Assembly: GCF_000302595.1 (NCBI RefSeq)
Contig: NZ_JH947125.1
Coordinates: forward strand, 124,001-188,000
DNA from: Pedobacter arcticus A12
GTDB taxonomy: Bacteria; Bacteroidota; Bacteroidia; Sphingobacteriales; Sphingobacteriaceae
Length of the DNA stretch: 64,000 nucleotides
Direction: 5' to 3'
The notes under the pieces were generated by a model. That model was not told where the DNA came from and ran no database searches. It was given only the letters and a program-made list of their open reading frames with translations. The translations under genes and the position numbers were made by a program. Shown here piece by piece: positions 51,976-61,262 of this stretch. Within the stretch, counting starts at the first letter, position 1. Each line of letters opens with the position of its first letter.

Positions 51976-53175
51976 ATGTTAAAAACCTCTTTTATATTAT
52001 TTTTATCGATGACCTGTTTTTCTGTGTTTGCACAACAGGTAAAATATAATGGTGTACCCGGTGTAGTAATCAATTATCAAGATGTAGAAACGCAACAATA
52101 CATTGGTTCTCCTGGTATCTGTATTTTACCAAACGGAGATTATATAGCAACCCATGATTTGTTCGGGAAGGGTTCTACAGAATTTTCTTCGGCAGTTTCA
52201 AAAGTTTTTCTTTCTAAGAATAAAGGAAAGAGTTGGAAACAGATAGCAGTACTAGATGGCCAGTTCTGGTCTAAACCGTTTGTTCATGGGAACAATTTGT
52301 ATATTATGGGTACAGATAAACACCATGGAAATGTGGTGATCAAGAAGTCTACAGATGGAGGCTATACTTGGACAAAGCCGGTAGATGGTAAATCCGGTTT
52401 ATTAATGGAAGGGGAATTTCATTGTGCCCCTATGCCGGTGATTTCTAGCAATGGTTATCTGTGGCGAGCTATGGAAAGAGCTGATGGCGAAATTAAAAAG
52501 TGGGGTTTTAGATATGGCACTTTTATGATGTCCATTAAAGACGATGCAGACTTGCTGAATGCTACCAACTGGAGACATACAAATACACTTCCGTACGACT
52601 CAACTTATCTAAATGGTGATTTTGGAGCTTGGATAGAAGGAAACGCAGTGCTTACAAATGATAACAATATTGTCAATATTTTAAGAGTTCATAATCCTAA
52701 AGACAAAAATAATGAATGGGCAGCTGTTGTAAACATCTCTCCTGACGGGCTAAAATCATCATTCAACAAAGAAAATGGCTTTATTAAGTTCCCCGGAGGA
52801 GGCAAAAAGTTTTCCATAAGGTTTGATGAAAAAACACAACGATACCTAGCCATAGTTAACTATGTACCTAAAGAATTTAGAGGAACGGTGCAGTTAGATA
52901 GGGTTAGAAATACGCAAGCATTTGTTTCATCTAAAGATTTGAAAACTTGGTACGTACATGAAATTTTGTTACAACACCCTGATATCAAAAAGCATGGTTT
53001 TAATTATGTGGATTGGGAGTTTAATGGTGAAAACATCATATACGTTTCTCGTACCGCTTATGATTTTAAAGATAGGAGTGCTAAAAATTACCACGACGCC
53101 AATTTTTTAACCTTTCATAAAATCAAGAATTATAAAAAGTTGTTCAAAAAATCAATTGACGTAATTACACAATAG
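51976..53175 (+). CDS. Sialidase-like beta-propeller protein, copy A
   Basis: 399 residues with a signal peptide (to about residue 20, FSVFAQQ). Asp-box motifs SKNKGKSWKQ near 82 and STDGGYTWTKP near 118 mark a BNR/sialidase-type propeller. Motifs shared with two paralogues here are YIGSPGI at 38, FHCAPMPV near 143, AWIEGN near 216, FPGGGKKFSIRFD near 272 and a C-terminal NIIYVSRTAYD. The FRIP arginine motif of GH33 sialidases is not visible near the N-terminus, so classical sialidase activity is not assured. It could be a glycoside hydrolase or lyase on an acidic or amino sugar. No T9SS sorting domain; probably periplasmic. Confidence 0.8.
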   Translation: MLKTSFILFLSMTCFSVFAQQVKYNGVPGVVINYQDVETQQYIGSPGICILPNGDYIATHDLFGKGSTEFSSAVSKVFLSKNKGKSWKQIAVLDGQFWSKPFVHGNNLYIMGTDKHHGNVVIKKSTDGGYTWTKPVDGKSGLLMEGEFHCAPMPVISSNGYLWRAMERADGEIKKWGFRYGTFMMSIKDDADLLNATNWRHTNTLPYDSTYLNGDFGAWIEGNAVLTNDNNIVNILRVHNPKDKNNEWAAVVNISPDGLKSSFNKENGFIKFPGGGKKFSIRFDEKTQRYLAIVNYVPKEFRGTVQLDRVRNTQAFVSSKDLKTWYVHEILLQHPDIKKHGFNYVDWEFNGENIIYVSRTAYDFKDRSAKNYHDANFLTFHKIKNYKKLFKKSIDVITQ

Positions 53176-53184
53176 CGACTAATC

Positions 53185-55593
53185 ATGCTGAGAAAATTTA
53201 TTCTATTTCTTTTAAGCAACTTTATGTTGGTGCAGTTTGTAAGCTCGCAAACACAACCATGGGTTAGTCAGGTTAATTTTCAATCTCCAACTGCTGGTGC
53301 TATATATTTAGGTAGCCCCAGTTTGGTTAAACTTACTGATGGGTCAATTTTAGCCTCCAATGATTATTTTGGAAGTGGAACAGCATCAGATGAAACTGCA
53401 ATTTTTAAATCAACAGATAATGGACAAACTTGGGTTTTAAAGAAAAAGATTAATGGAGTTTATTGGGGTACATTATTTCTGCATAAAGGAGATGCTTACG
53501 TTTTAGGTACCTCTGCAGGTGTAACCTACCGTAGTATTGTTATCATTAAATCAACTGACGGGGGAACAAATTGGACCAGTCCAGAAAACGGTGTTCTGTT
53601 TGATAAAATAGGAGCAAGTAATCCTACCTATCACTGTGCTCCAACGCCTGTTGCCGTTTATAATGGTCGTTTATATAAAGGTTTCGAAAGATTAGTAAAC
53701 GCTAGTCAGAGTTTTAGAGGTTATTCTGCTTTCGCTATTTCTATAGATGAGAATGAAACCGACCTGTTAAATCCCGCAAACTGGAGAAAAAGTACTGAAG
53801 TTTCATATGATACATCTTCAGATCAGCCAAATTCTGTTTGGAACACTGGCTGGATTGAAGGAAATATTGTAGAAGGTCCAGACGGAAAACTATGGGATGT
53901 AATGAGGGTGAATTCAAACCCTTATGTGGATAAAGGTGCAATGATAGAAATTAAAGATGATGGCAGTACTGCGTCTTTTTCGGCAGCAAACTTTATAAAC
54001 CTGCCGGGTGGGATGAGCAAATTTGCAATTCGCAGAGACCCCGTTTCTAAACTGTACGTTCTATTTACCAATAATAATACTAACCCTGCTTTCCCCGAAC
54101 AACGTAACGTATTATCCATGTACATCTCTTCTGATTTGCGCAAGTGGCATTTTGCAAAAACATTAATGGAGGATAATTTAGGCTTAACTGAGGAGCAATC
54201 TATCGCTAAAACCGGGTTCCAATATCCAGATTTTCAGTTTGATGGAGACGATATTATTTATTTGGTAAGAACAGCCTATGATGGAGCTAATAACTTTCAC
54301 AATTCTAACAGAATAACATTTGGGAGAGTAATCAATTTTAGACAATACCTTGCAGAAGTACAGCCTGTACAAACTATAGGCTCCATTGGTAGGGTAACGC
54401 TTACTTATAATAACCGTCCCGAGATTTATACAACGGTAAGGGCTACCGATGGTAACGTATGGTTGCAACAAAATTTAGGAGCCGGAAAACTTGCCGAATC
54501 ACGTACCGAAACCGACGCTTATGGAGATTTATTTGCTTGGGGCCGGTGGGATGATGGGCATCAATCAAGAGCGAACGAATTACTGTCAAATACTGTATTA
54601 AGTCCCAATAACCCAATAGCACTCAATAAAATGAGTACTAACCCTTTTTATTATTCAACGCCTGCGTCAAATTATTTTTGGTCTGCCGGCTTGCAAACCG
54701 ATAAACTAACGGGTGACTTAAGCCAAGTAAACGCATCAACGGGTTGCGATCCTTGTGCCAAATTATTAGGAGAAAATTGGAGTTTACCACAATCAAGTGA
54801 GTGGGAAAACATCGTCATCAAAGAAGGTATAACTAATTATACAACAGCGTACAGCTCAAATTTGAAAATACCATCAGCGGGTTTAAGAAACGTAAGCAAT
54901 GGTTTAATAGGCAGTGCGGGTACACTTGCAAGGTTTTGGACTAGGGATGCATTTAGTGGCGGGCAAGCATATATCGCAAGTTTTACCAATACAGCAGCAC
55001 TTACTTTGCCGGTAAGTAGAGGCGGGGGGCTATCTGTAAGGTGCATAAGATTACAGAGAACACTGCCAGTAGAATTGGTTGATTTTGGAGCGAAGTCTCG
55101 GGATAATTTTGTTGAGTTATCGTGGTTTGTAGCAAGTCAAAAAAATAATGATTATTACTTACTGTCTAGATCCTCTGGTGATGGTGATTTTTCAGAAATC
55201 GCAAAAGTTAAAAACATCGACAGTAATCAGCAATATTACTATAAAGATTATAAGCCCTTTAGCGGGCAAAATTACTACAAGCTTTCACAGACAGATACTG
55301 ATGGAGCATTCAAAGATTTAAAAACAATAGCTGTATCCGCTGGGATAAAAGACATGAGTGTATATGTCTCCAAAAAGGGCACAATAATAACATTCAGTTT
55401 AAGTCATTCAACCAGTAAAACGGCTCAACTTAAATTTTCAAATATAGATGGAAAATTAGTAAACACGCAAACGGTAAATCTTGATCAAAGCGTAGCTAAT
55501 ATAAATATTGACGCAGCATCATTTAAGGGCGTTTATTTAGCTACAATTTATTTTGATAACGGAGAAGTGGTTAGTAAGAAAATTATACTATAA
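53185..55593 (+). CDS. Sialidase-like propeller fused to FISUMP domain and T9SS sorting domain, copy B
   Basis: 802 residues, signal peptide to about residue 22. Propeller about 25-390 with Asp-boxes STDNGQTWVL and STDGGTNWTSP, YHCAPTPV, TGWIEGN, LPGGMSKFAIR and DIIYLVRTAYD. Next comes a FISUMP domain (about 405-625: RATDGNVWLQQNLGAGKL, STGCDPCAKLLGENWSLPQS, RGGGLSVRCIRL). The end is an FnIII-like module (LPVELVDFGAKSRDNFVELS) and a sorting domain. So the product should be exported by the T9SS and PorU and be surface-bound or released. Propeller and FISUMP occur as separate neighbouring genes at 57676 and 58910, which argues that they act together. Confidence 0.83.
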   Translation: MLRKFILFLLSNFMLVQFVSSQTQPWVSQVNFQSPTAGAIYLGSPSLVKLTDGSILASNDYFGSGTASDETAIFKSTDNGQTWVLKKKINGVYWGTLFLHKGDAYVLGTSAGVTYRSIVIIKSTDGGTNWTSPENGVLFDKIGASNPTYHCAPTPVAVYNGRLYKGFERLVNASQSFRGYSAFAISIDENETDLLNPANWRKSTEVSYDTSSDQPNSVWNTGWIEGNIVEGPDGKLWDVMRVNSNPYVDKGAMIEIKDDGSTASFSAANFINLPGGMSKFAIRRDPVSKLYVLFTNNNTNPAFPEQRNVLSMYISSDLRKWHFAKTLMEDNLGLTEEQSIAKTGFQYPDFQFDGDDIIYLVRTAYDGANNFHNSNRITFGRVINFRQYLAEVQPVQTIGSIGRVTLTYNNRPEIYTTVRATDGNVWLQQNLGAGKLAESRTETDAYGDLFAWGRWDDGHQSRANELLSNTVLSPNNPIALNKMSTNPFYYSTPASNYFWSAGLQTDKLTGDLSQVNASTGCDPCAKLLGENWSLPQSSEWENIVIKEGITNYTTAYSSNLKIPSAGLRNVSNGLIGSAGTLARFWTRDAFSGGQAYIASFTNTAALTLPVSRGGGLSVRCIRLQRTLPVELVDFGAKSRDNFVELSWFVASQKNNDYYLLSRSSGDGDFSEIAKVKNIDSNQQYYYKDYKPFSGQNYYKLSQTDTDGAFKDLKTIAVSAGIKDMSVYVSKKGTIITFSLSHSTSKTAQLKFSNIDGKLVNTQTVNLDQSVANINIDAASFKGVYLATIYFDNGEVVSKKIIL

Positions 55594-55600
55594 AAATTCA

Positions 55601-57667
55601 ATGAGAAAGATCAATTACTTTTTAGGAGTGTTTGTATTGGCGGTGCAATTCAGCTTTGCGCAATCGTCGCAAACACTTAATTTAATGCCGGTACCTAGTA
55701 ACATAACCGTTAACCAGGGTAAATTACGTATTGATAGTAATTTTAATTTAGCCATTACTGGAAACGTAGATGAAAGATTATATAAAGCCACAACTAGATT
55801 TTTGCGTAGGCTAGATGAACAAACTATTTTATGGTTTGTACAAGATCAAATATCTAAGGCAGACAACAGCCCAAAAGCCGTTTTGCAAATCCATGTACAA
55901 AGACCGGGTTTGGTTAAGTTAAAAGAAGACGAATCTTACCAGTTAAATATTGATAAAGACCATATTAAAATTTCTGCAACAACAGACATTGGAGCCATGT
56001 ATGCTTTGGAAACCTTACTACAGCTTCTAGAGGCCGATGAGAATGGTTTTTATTTCCCACAAGTTTCAATAAAAGACAATCCAAGGTTTGCTTGGAGAGG
56101 CTTAATGATTGACGTCGTTAGACATTGGATTCCTTACGAAGTTATTATCAGAAACATTGATGCAATGCTGGGGGTAAAAATGAATGTACTGCATTTGCAC
56201 TTAACAGACGATCAAGGATTTAGAGTTGAAAGCAAGGTTCATCCGTTGTTACACGAGAAAGGTTCAAACGGGAAATACTTAACGCAAGCCCAACTAAAGG
56301 ATATTGTAAAATACGCTGCAGATAGAGGAATTAGAGTTGTGCCCGAGTTTGATATGCCAGGGCATGCGTCTACTTGGTTTCCTGGTTACCCAGAATATGC
56401 AAGTGCACCAGGTCCTTATCAAATTGAAACAAAGTATAGCCATTTTGAGCCCGCACCAACAATGGATCCAACCAATGAAAAATTGTACCCATTTATTGAT
56501 GCCTTTATTGCAGAAATGGCGAGTACTTTTCCGGATGAGTATATCCATATCGGTGGCGATGAAAATAGAGGAGCGCAATGGGATGCAAACCCTAAAATCC
56601 AAGAGTTTAAGAAAACGCATAATTTGACCGATAACATGGCATTGCAAACCTATTTTAATGGCCGTTTGCAGAAAATATTGGCAAAGTATAACAGAAAAAT
56701 GATGGGTTGGGATGAGATTTTGGAACCCGGTATTTCTAAAGACATCATGATTCATTCTTGGAGAGGTAAAAACTCACTCAATGAGGCTGCAAAAAAAGGA
56801 TATCCGGTAATTATTTCTTCTGGTTTTTATGTGGATTTATTACGCACAGCCGAAGATTACTATTTGAATGAACCGTTGGCAGAAAGCGATGACTTAACGC
56901 CGAGTCAACTTGCAAACGTTTATGGTGGAGAATCTGCAATGTGGGCCGAAATTGTTTCTGCCGAAACTATAGATTCTAGAACCTGGCCTTTTACAGCCGC
57001 CATTGCAGAAAGATTATGGTCTCCCCGCGAAGTAAGAGATGTAAAAGATATGTACAGAAGGCTTGATGTAGTAAGCACTAAATTAGAATATCTGGGCTTA
57101 ACCCATAATAAAAATTATGAGGTGATGCTGAAGAGGTTGACCAACGGTGCGGATATTCCCGCTCTCAAAACTTTTGTTGATGCGGTAGAGCCAATGAAAG
57201 AACTTTCTAGGAGAAAACAAGGAATTACTTATTACACCCGTACACCCTTAACTATGGTTGTTGATGCTGCAAGACCAGACAGTAAGGTTGCTAGGGAATT
57301 TTCATGGATGGTAGACGATTTTGTACAGAACCCGAATAAAGAATTAGCAAATAAGATTAAATCGCAGTATAAGATTTGGATTGCTAATCATGCTAAATTA
57401 AAAGAAACTATGAAGGTTGCACCAGCTATCAGAGAAATAGAACCAGTATCTGAAAATCTGGCTAAACTATCGGCTACGGGTGTTAAGTTGGTAGATTATA
57501 TCATGCTTAAATCATCAAATAAATTAACTGCAAAATCTAAAATGACTTTTGATGAACACGATAAAAGAGAAGATGAAATGCGGTTTATGGTAAAACCCAA
57601 AGGGAACGTAGAAATTGTTATGCTTATTAATGCGACTAAAAAACTGTTAGCAAACACTATTGATTAA
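55601..57667 (+). CDS. GH20 beta-N-acetylhexosaminidase
   Basis: 688 residues from ATG 55601, since an in-frame start 48 bp upstream lies inside the previous gene. Signal peptide to about residue 20 (FSFAQSSQ). GH20b domain about 25-140, catalytic barrel about 150-500: WRGLMIDVVRHWIPYEVIIR, LHLHLTDDQGFRVESKVHPL, VPEFDMPGHASTWFPGYPEY and the catalytic Asp-Glu pair in HIGGDENRG near residue 327. A helical C-terminal extension follows. Removes terminal GlcNAc or GalNAc from glycans by substrate-assisted catalysis. It stands between two propeller genes with short gaps, so one operon. Confidence 0.94.
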   Translation: MRKINYFLGVFVLAVQFSFAQSSQTLNLMPVPSNITVNQGKLRIDSNFNLAITGNVDERLYKATTRFLRRLDEQTILWFVQDQISKADNSPKAVLQIHVQRPGLVKLKEDESYQLNIDKDHIKISATTDIGAMYALETLLQLLEADENGFYFPQVSIKDNPRFAWRGLMIDVVRHWIPYEVIIRNIDAMLGVKMNVLHLHLTDDQGFRVESKVHPLLHEKGSNGKYLTQAQLKDIVKYAADRGIRVVPEFDMPGHASTWFPGYPEYASAPGPYQIETKYSHFEPAPTMDPTNEKLYPFIDAFIAEMASTFPDEYIHIGGDENRGAQWDANPKIQEFKKTHNLTDNMALQTYFNGRLQKILAKYNRKMMGWDEILEPGISKDIMIHSWRGKNSLNEAAKKGYPVIISSGFYVDLLRTAEDYYLNEPLAESDDLTPSQLANVYGGESAMWAEIVSAETIDSRTWPFTAAIAERLWSPREVRDVKDMYRRLDVVSTKLEYLGLTHNKNYEVMLKRLTNGADIPALKTFVDAVEPMKELSRRKQGITYYTRTPLTMVVDAARPDSKVAREFSWMVDDFVQNPNKELANKIKSQYKIWIANHAKLKETMKVAPAIREIEPVSENLAKLSATGVKLVDYIMLKSSNKLTAKSKMTFDEHDKREDEMRFMVKPKGNVEIVMLINATKKLLANTID

Positions 57668-57675
57668 TTAGAACG

Positions 57676-58908
57676 ATGAGCAAGAAAATTAAGCATCTAT
57701 TATTTACCCTTCTACTTTGTACTGCTGTACTTAGCGCAACAATTACGTTTGCGCAGGTGGATGCCGAAAAGGTAGAAACAAATTTGTGGAAGAGCCAGGT
57801 TGCATGGACGGACCCAGGAAGCAATACATATTTAGGGAGCCCAAGTTTAGTAAAGCTGACAGATGGTAACTTGCTTGCTTCTCATGATTATTTTGGAAAG
57901 TATGTTAATTCTGATGATACTTTTATTCATCTGTCTAAAGATGATGGGAAAAGTTGGACCCGTTTGGCAGAACTAAAGGGAATGTTCTGGGGTAATCTTT
58001 TTTTGCATAATGGAGCGGTTTATCTTTTAGGCACTTCAGCTGGTGTTGGTGTAAGAAATATTGTGATTATGAAGTCAATGGATGGAGGTAAAACATGGTC
58101 TACACCTACCACGTCAAAAAATGGAATATTATTTTCAGAAGGTGTTAACGGAGGAACTGCAAAGTACCATTGTGCACCCATGCCTATAGTTAATCATAAT
58201 GGGAGAATATACCGGGCCTTTGAGAATCTTACAGAGTTTTTGCCTGGCATGCGTGGCTATAAAGCCTTTGCAATATCTGCTAATGAAAATGCTGATTTGT
58301 TAAATGCGGCAAATTGGACAAAAAGTACCGAAGTAGCCTACGACACTTCTAAAGACCCCGAAGGATCAAGAAATACCACGGGGTGGATAGAAGGCAATAT
58401 GGTGGTAGGTCCAGATGGTAGGTTGTGGGATATCCTTAGGGTAAACTCGACTCCGTTTTTTGATAGAGCAGCCATGGTTGAGATAAAAGATAACGGGAAA
58501 GTAGCTGATTTTGATCCACAGAACTTTATTACACTGCCAGGCGGTATTAGCAAATTTGTGATTAGGAAAGATCCAACACAGGCTATTTATTGGATGTTAT
58601 CTAATACCAATACAGACACAAATTTCCCATCGCAAAGAAGTGTACTTTCATTATATGCATCTAAAGACCTACGCAACTGGTACCACGCCAAAACTTTAAT
58701 GGAAGATGATCAAGGTTTATCTCCAATAGAATCGATTAAGAAAACTGGTTTCCAATATCCCGACTGGATTTTTAACGGTAATGATCTTATCTATTTAAGT
58801 AGAACAGCTTATGCTGGAGCAAGAAACTACCATGATTCAAACAGAATAACCTTTGGAAACATAGCCGATTTTAGAAACTATTTACCCGAAAATTTAAAAA
58901 TAAAATAA
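57676..58908 (+). CDS. Sialidase-like beta-propeller protein, copy C
   Basis: 410 residues with a signal peptide (to about residue 26, TITFAQVDA). Asp-boxes SKDDGKSWTR near 97 and SMDGGKTWSTP near 136. TYLGSPSLVKLTDGNLLASH, YHCAPMPI, TGWIEGN, LPGGISKFVIRKD and LIYLSRTAYAGARNYHDSNR show that it is closer to copy B than to copy A. It contains no FISUMP or sorting domain, but the very next gene is a separate FISUMP lipoprotein with a 1-bp gap, so the pair reproduces the layout of copy B in two genes. Confidence 0.8.
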   Translation: MSKKIKHLLFTLLLCTAVLSATITFAQVDAEKVETNLWKSQVAWTDPGSNTYLGSPSLVKLTDGNLLASHDYFGKYVNSDDTFIHLSKDDGKSWTRLAELKGMFWGNLFLHNGAVYLLGTSAGVGVRNIVIMKSMDGGKTWSTPTTSKNGILFSEGVNGGTAKYHCAPMPIVNHNGRIYRAFENLTEFLPGMRGYKAFAISANENADLLNAANWTKSTEVAYDTSKDPEGSRNTTGWIEGNMVVGPDGRLWDILRVNSTPFFDRAAMVEIKDNGKVADFDPQNFITLPGGISKFVIRKDPTQAIYWMLSNTNTDTNFPSQRSVLSLYASKDLRNWYHAKTLMEDDQGLSPIESIKKTGFQYPDWIFNGNDLIYLSRTAYAGARNYHDSNRITFGNIADFRNYLPENLKIK

Positions 58909-58909
58909 G

Positions 58910-59710
58910 ATGAAACATTCCAGTATTTATGTATTAGCTAGTGCTTTATTATTTAACGTAGCATGTAGTACTAAAAAAACAGCTACCAATGCAGTAAGCA
59001 ATATTGAAAGCCTTCCAACAAAAGAAGTGGGTTCTGCTGGTACCGTAGAAGCGGTACTTAACAATGAGAAAGTTACCTATAAAACCGTAAGAGCTGCAGA
59101 TGGTGAAATTTGGTTACAACAAAACTTAGGTTCGTTAAGAGTAGCTGCGAACATTAGTGATAAAAATGCTTATGGCAATTATTTTCAATGGGGAAGAGGA
59201 ATTGATGGGCATGAAAAAGCAGAAGGAGCTGTAGAAGTTGGAGTGGCAAAACCAAATAACCCTCGAGGATTATCAAAAACAGAAAAGAATCCATTTTATG
59301 CATCGGAGAAAGCTACCGGTTTTTGGTGGAAAGGTGGTGACCAATATGATACTTGGGAAGCCAATGAAAATGCAAGAATTAATGAAATAAACGGTTGCGA
59401 CCCATGTAAACAATTACTTGGCCGCCAGTGGAGAATGCCAACGTTACAAGAGTGGAAAAGTGTTTTAGTAGCCGAAAAAGCAACTAGTTTTTTAACAGCT
59501 TACTCTTCAAACTTAAAACTAGTTCCTGCCGGTATGAAAAACGCCAATAATGGTAAAGTAGGTAGCCAAACTAGCATGTTAAGGTATTGGGCCGGCACAG
59601 CTGCTGCATCTGGTAACGCTTTTTTAGTTTATTTAAGTAACAAAGGCTTAGAATACCCGGCCTTTAGCAGAGCTGGCGGATTGCCAGTAAGATGCATCAG
59701 GGCTAAGTAA
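58910..59710 (+). CDS. FISUMP-domain lipoprotein
   Basis: 266 residues. Lipobox with Cys19 (LLFNVACSTKKTATN). FISUMP (Fibrobacter succinogenes major paralogous) domain through the rest: VRAADGEIWLQQNLGSLRVA near 62, NGCDPCKQLLGRQWRMPTLQ near 163, SNLKLVPAGMKNANNGKVGS and AGGLPVRCIRAK at the end. The domain has a C-type-lectin/SUMF-like look; glycan or surface binding is plausible, but no activity is known to me. It abuts copy C by 1 bp and matches the FISUMP part of copy B in all these motifs. Confidence 0.85.
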   Translation: MKHSSIYVLASALLFNVACSTKKTATNAVSNIESLPTKEVGSAGTVEAVLNNEKVTYKTVRAADGEIWLQQNLGSLRVAANISDKNAYGNYFQWGRGIDGHEKAEGAVEVGVAKPNNPRGLSKTEKNPFYASEKATGFWWKGGDQYDTWEANENARINEINGCDPCKQLLGRQWRMPTLQEWKSVLVAEKATSFLTAYSSNLKLVPAGMKNANNGKVGSQTSMLRYWAGTAAASGNAFLVYLSNKGLEYPAFSRAGGLPVRCIRAK

Positions 59711-59802
59711 TTATAATGTATTTATAGTTCAATTGCCGAATGTTGATTTGCAACATTTTAATAATTTAAAAAATCGGCAACAATTATAATTTAAAAAAAA
59801 AG

Positions 59803-61200
59803 ATGAAGAAACTATTAACCATATTAATTCTACTGATATCTGGGCATTCTTTTGCTCAAATCAATCTTCCTTCCTTCTTTTCAGATAACATGATTTTGCA
59901 GCGAAATGCAGAGGTGAGTTTCTGGGGCTGGGGGAATAAAGGAGCTGAGGTGACAGTTACCCCGTCGTGGTCTAACGAAATGATTAAAGTACCAACAACT
60001 GGGCATGCTCGTTTTGATGTAAAGTTGAAAACACCAGAGGCAGGAGGTCCATATGAAATAACTGTAACAACAGGAATTTACAAAAAAGTAATCAAAAATA
60101 TTTTAATTGGTGAGGTTTGGTTGTGTTCTGGTCAGTCCAATATGCAATGGAATTCTTATAACCGATTAAAAGAAATGTTAGATGAATTACCAAACGCCAC
60201 TAACCCTAAAATTAGGCTATTAAATGTGAGCAACATCGCTTCTCTAACTTCACAAGATAATACTTTTGATTCTTGGCAAGAGTCTAATCCTGAAACTGTA
60301 GCAGGTTTTAGCGCCATCGGTTATTTTATAGCAAAGCACATGAGCGAAGAGTTAAATGTACCAGTAGGGATAATTAATTCGAGTTGGGGCGGTACAGCTG
60401 CAGAGTTTTGGACACCAGCTAGGGTGATTGATGCAGATGAGGAATTAGCAGCGAATGCAAAAAAGCAAAGACCCGCTCCTTCAAAGCCATATGAAGCAGG
60501 CTCGCTTTGGAATTCTATGATCAACCCATTTGTGGGCTACAATATTTCTGGCGTGTTTTGGTATCAAGGCGAATCAAACATCGTATCGTACTCTGGTTAT
60601 AATAAACTTTTTTCTGCCATGATTAACAGTTGGAGAACTGCGTGGAAAAGTGATTTCCCATTTTATTATGTACAAATAGCACCTTATGACTACAAATCAA
60701 AACCTGAAGAGCAAAGAGGGGCACTGCTAAGAGAACAGCAAGTCCAAACTTTAAGTCTTCCAAAAACTGGGATGGCAGTAGTTACTGATTTGGTTCCAGA
60801 CGTGGCAAACATCCATCCTACAAGAAAAGTTGAGGTAGCAAAAAGACTCGCCGATTTAGCATTGGTAGAAGTTTACGGAAAAAAGAAAATCGATTATAAA
60901 TCACCAGTGTACAAAAGGCACAAAATTGAAGGTGATAAAATTATCATTGAATTTAATGACCTAAAAGGGAGGCTAAAAGTAGATGGTGCATTTATCACTG
61001 ATTTATTAATTGCGGATGATTCAAAAAAGTTTATTCCAGCAGATTACAAAATTGTAAACAATCAACTAATTGTATTTAGCAAATCGATAAAGAAACCTGT
61101 TGCAGTTAGGTTTGGTTTCTCTGATGTAAGCAGACCTAATTTGTTTAACAGCAATGGTTTGCCAGTTTCTCCATTTAGAACGGATAATTGGAATCTATAG
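59803..61200 (+). CDS. Sialate O-acetylesterase (SGNH family)
   Basis: 465 residues with a signal peptide (to about 18, SGHSFAQINLPSFF). SGNH blocks: WLCSGQSNMQWNSY near residue 108 (catalytic Ser), NSSWGGTAAEFWTPARV near 193, FWYQGESNIVSYSG near 252 and the Asp-x-x-His block DLVPDVANIHPTRKVEVAKR near 330. A C-terminal beta domain follows. It removes O-acetyl groups from sialic acids or from other acetylated sugars. 92 bp after the FISUMP gene and with a terminator at 61209. Confidence 0.9.
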   Translation: MKKLLTILILLISGHSFAQINLPSFFSDNMILQRNAEVSFWGWGNKGAEVTVTPSWSNEMIKVPTTGHARFDVKLKTPEAGGPYEITVTTGIYKKVIKNILIGEVWLCSGQSNMQWNSYNRLKEMLDELPNATNPKIRLLNVSNIASLTSQDNTFDSWQESNPETVAGFSAIGYFIAKHMSEELNVPVGIINSSWGGTAAEFWTPARVIDADEELAANAKKQRPAPSKPYEAGSLWNSMINPFVGYNISGVFWYQGESNIVSYSGYNKLFSAMINSWRTAWKSDFPFYYVQIAPYDYKSKPEEQRGALLREQQVQTLSLPKTGMAVVTDLVPDVANIHPTRKVEVAKRLADLALVEVYGKKKIDYKSPVYKRHKIEGDKIIIEFNDLKGRLKVDGAFITDLLIADDSKKFIPADYKIVNNQLIVFSKSIKKPVAVRFGFSDVSRPNLFNSNGLPVSPFRTDNWNL

Positions 61201-61208
61201 AATTAACC

Positions 61209-61238
61209 AAGCTCTGGCGAAAGTCGCCAGAGCTTTAT
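61209..61238 (+). terminator. Terminator after the O-acetylesterase gene
   Basis: AAGCTCTGGCGA (61209-61220) pairs perfectly with TCGCCAGAGCTT (61224-61235) around AAG, followed by TATTTAT. Stable 12-bp stem, only a short T-run. Confidence 0.8.
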
Positions 61239-61262
61239 TTATAAACAATAAAAATTAAAATT

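Noticed and set aside
53922-54471. Minus-strand frames inside propeller copy B
   Set aside because: The plus strand has a continuous, motif-rich protein; the opposite frames are short and featureless.
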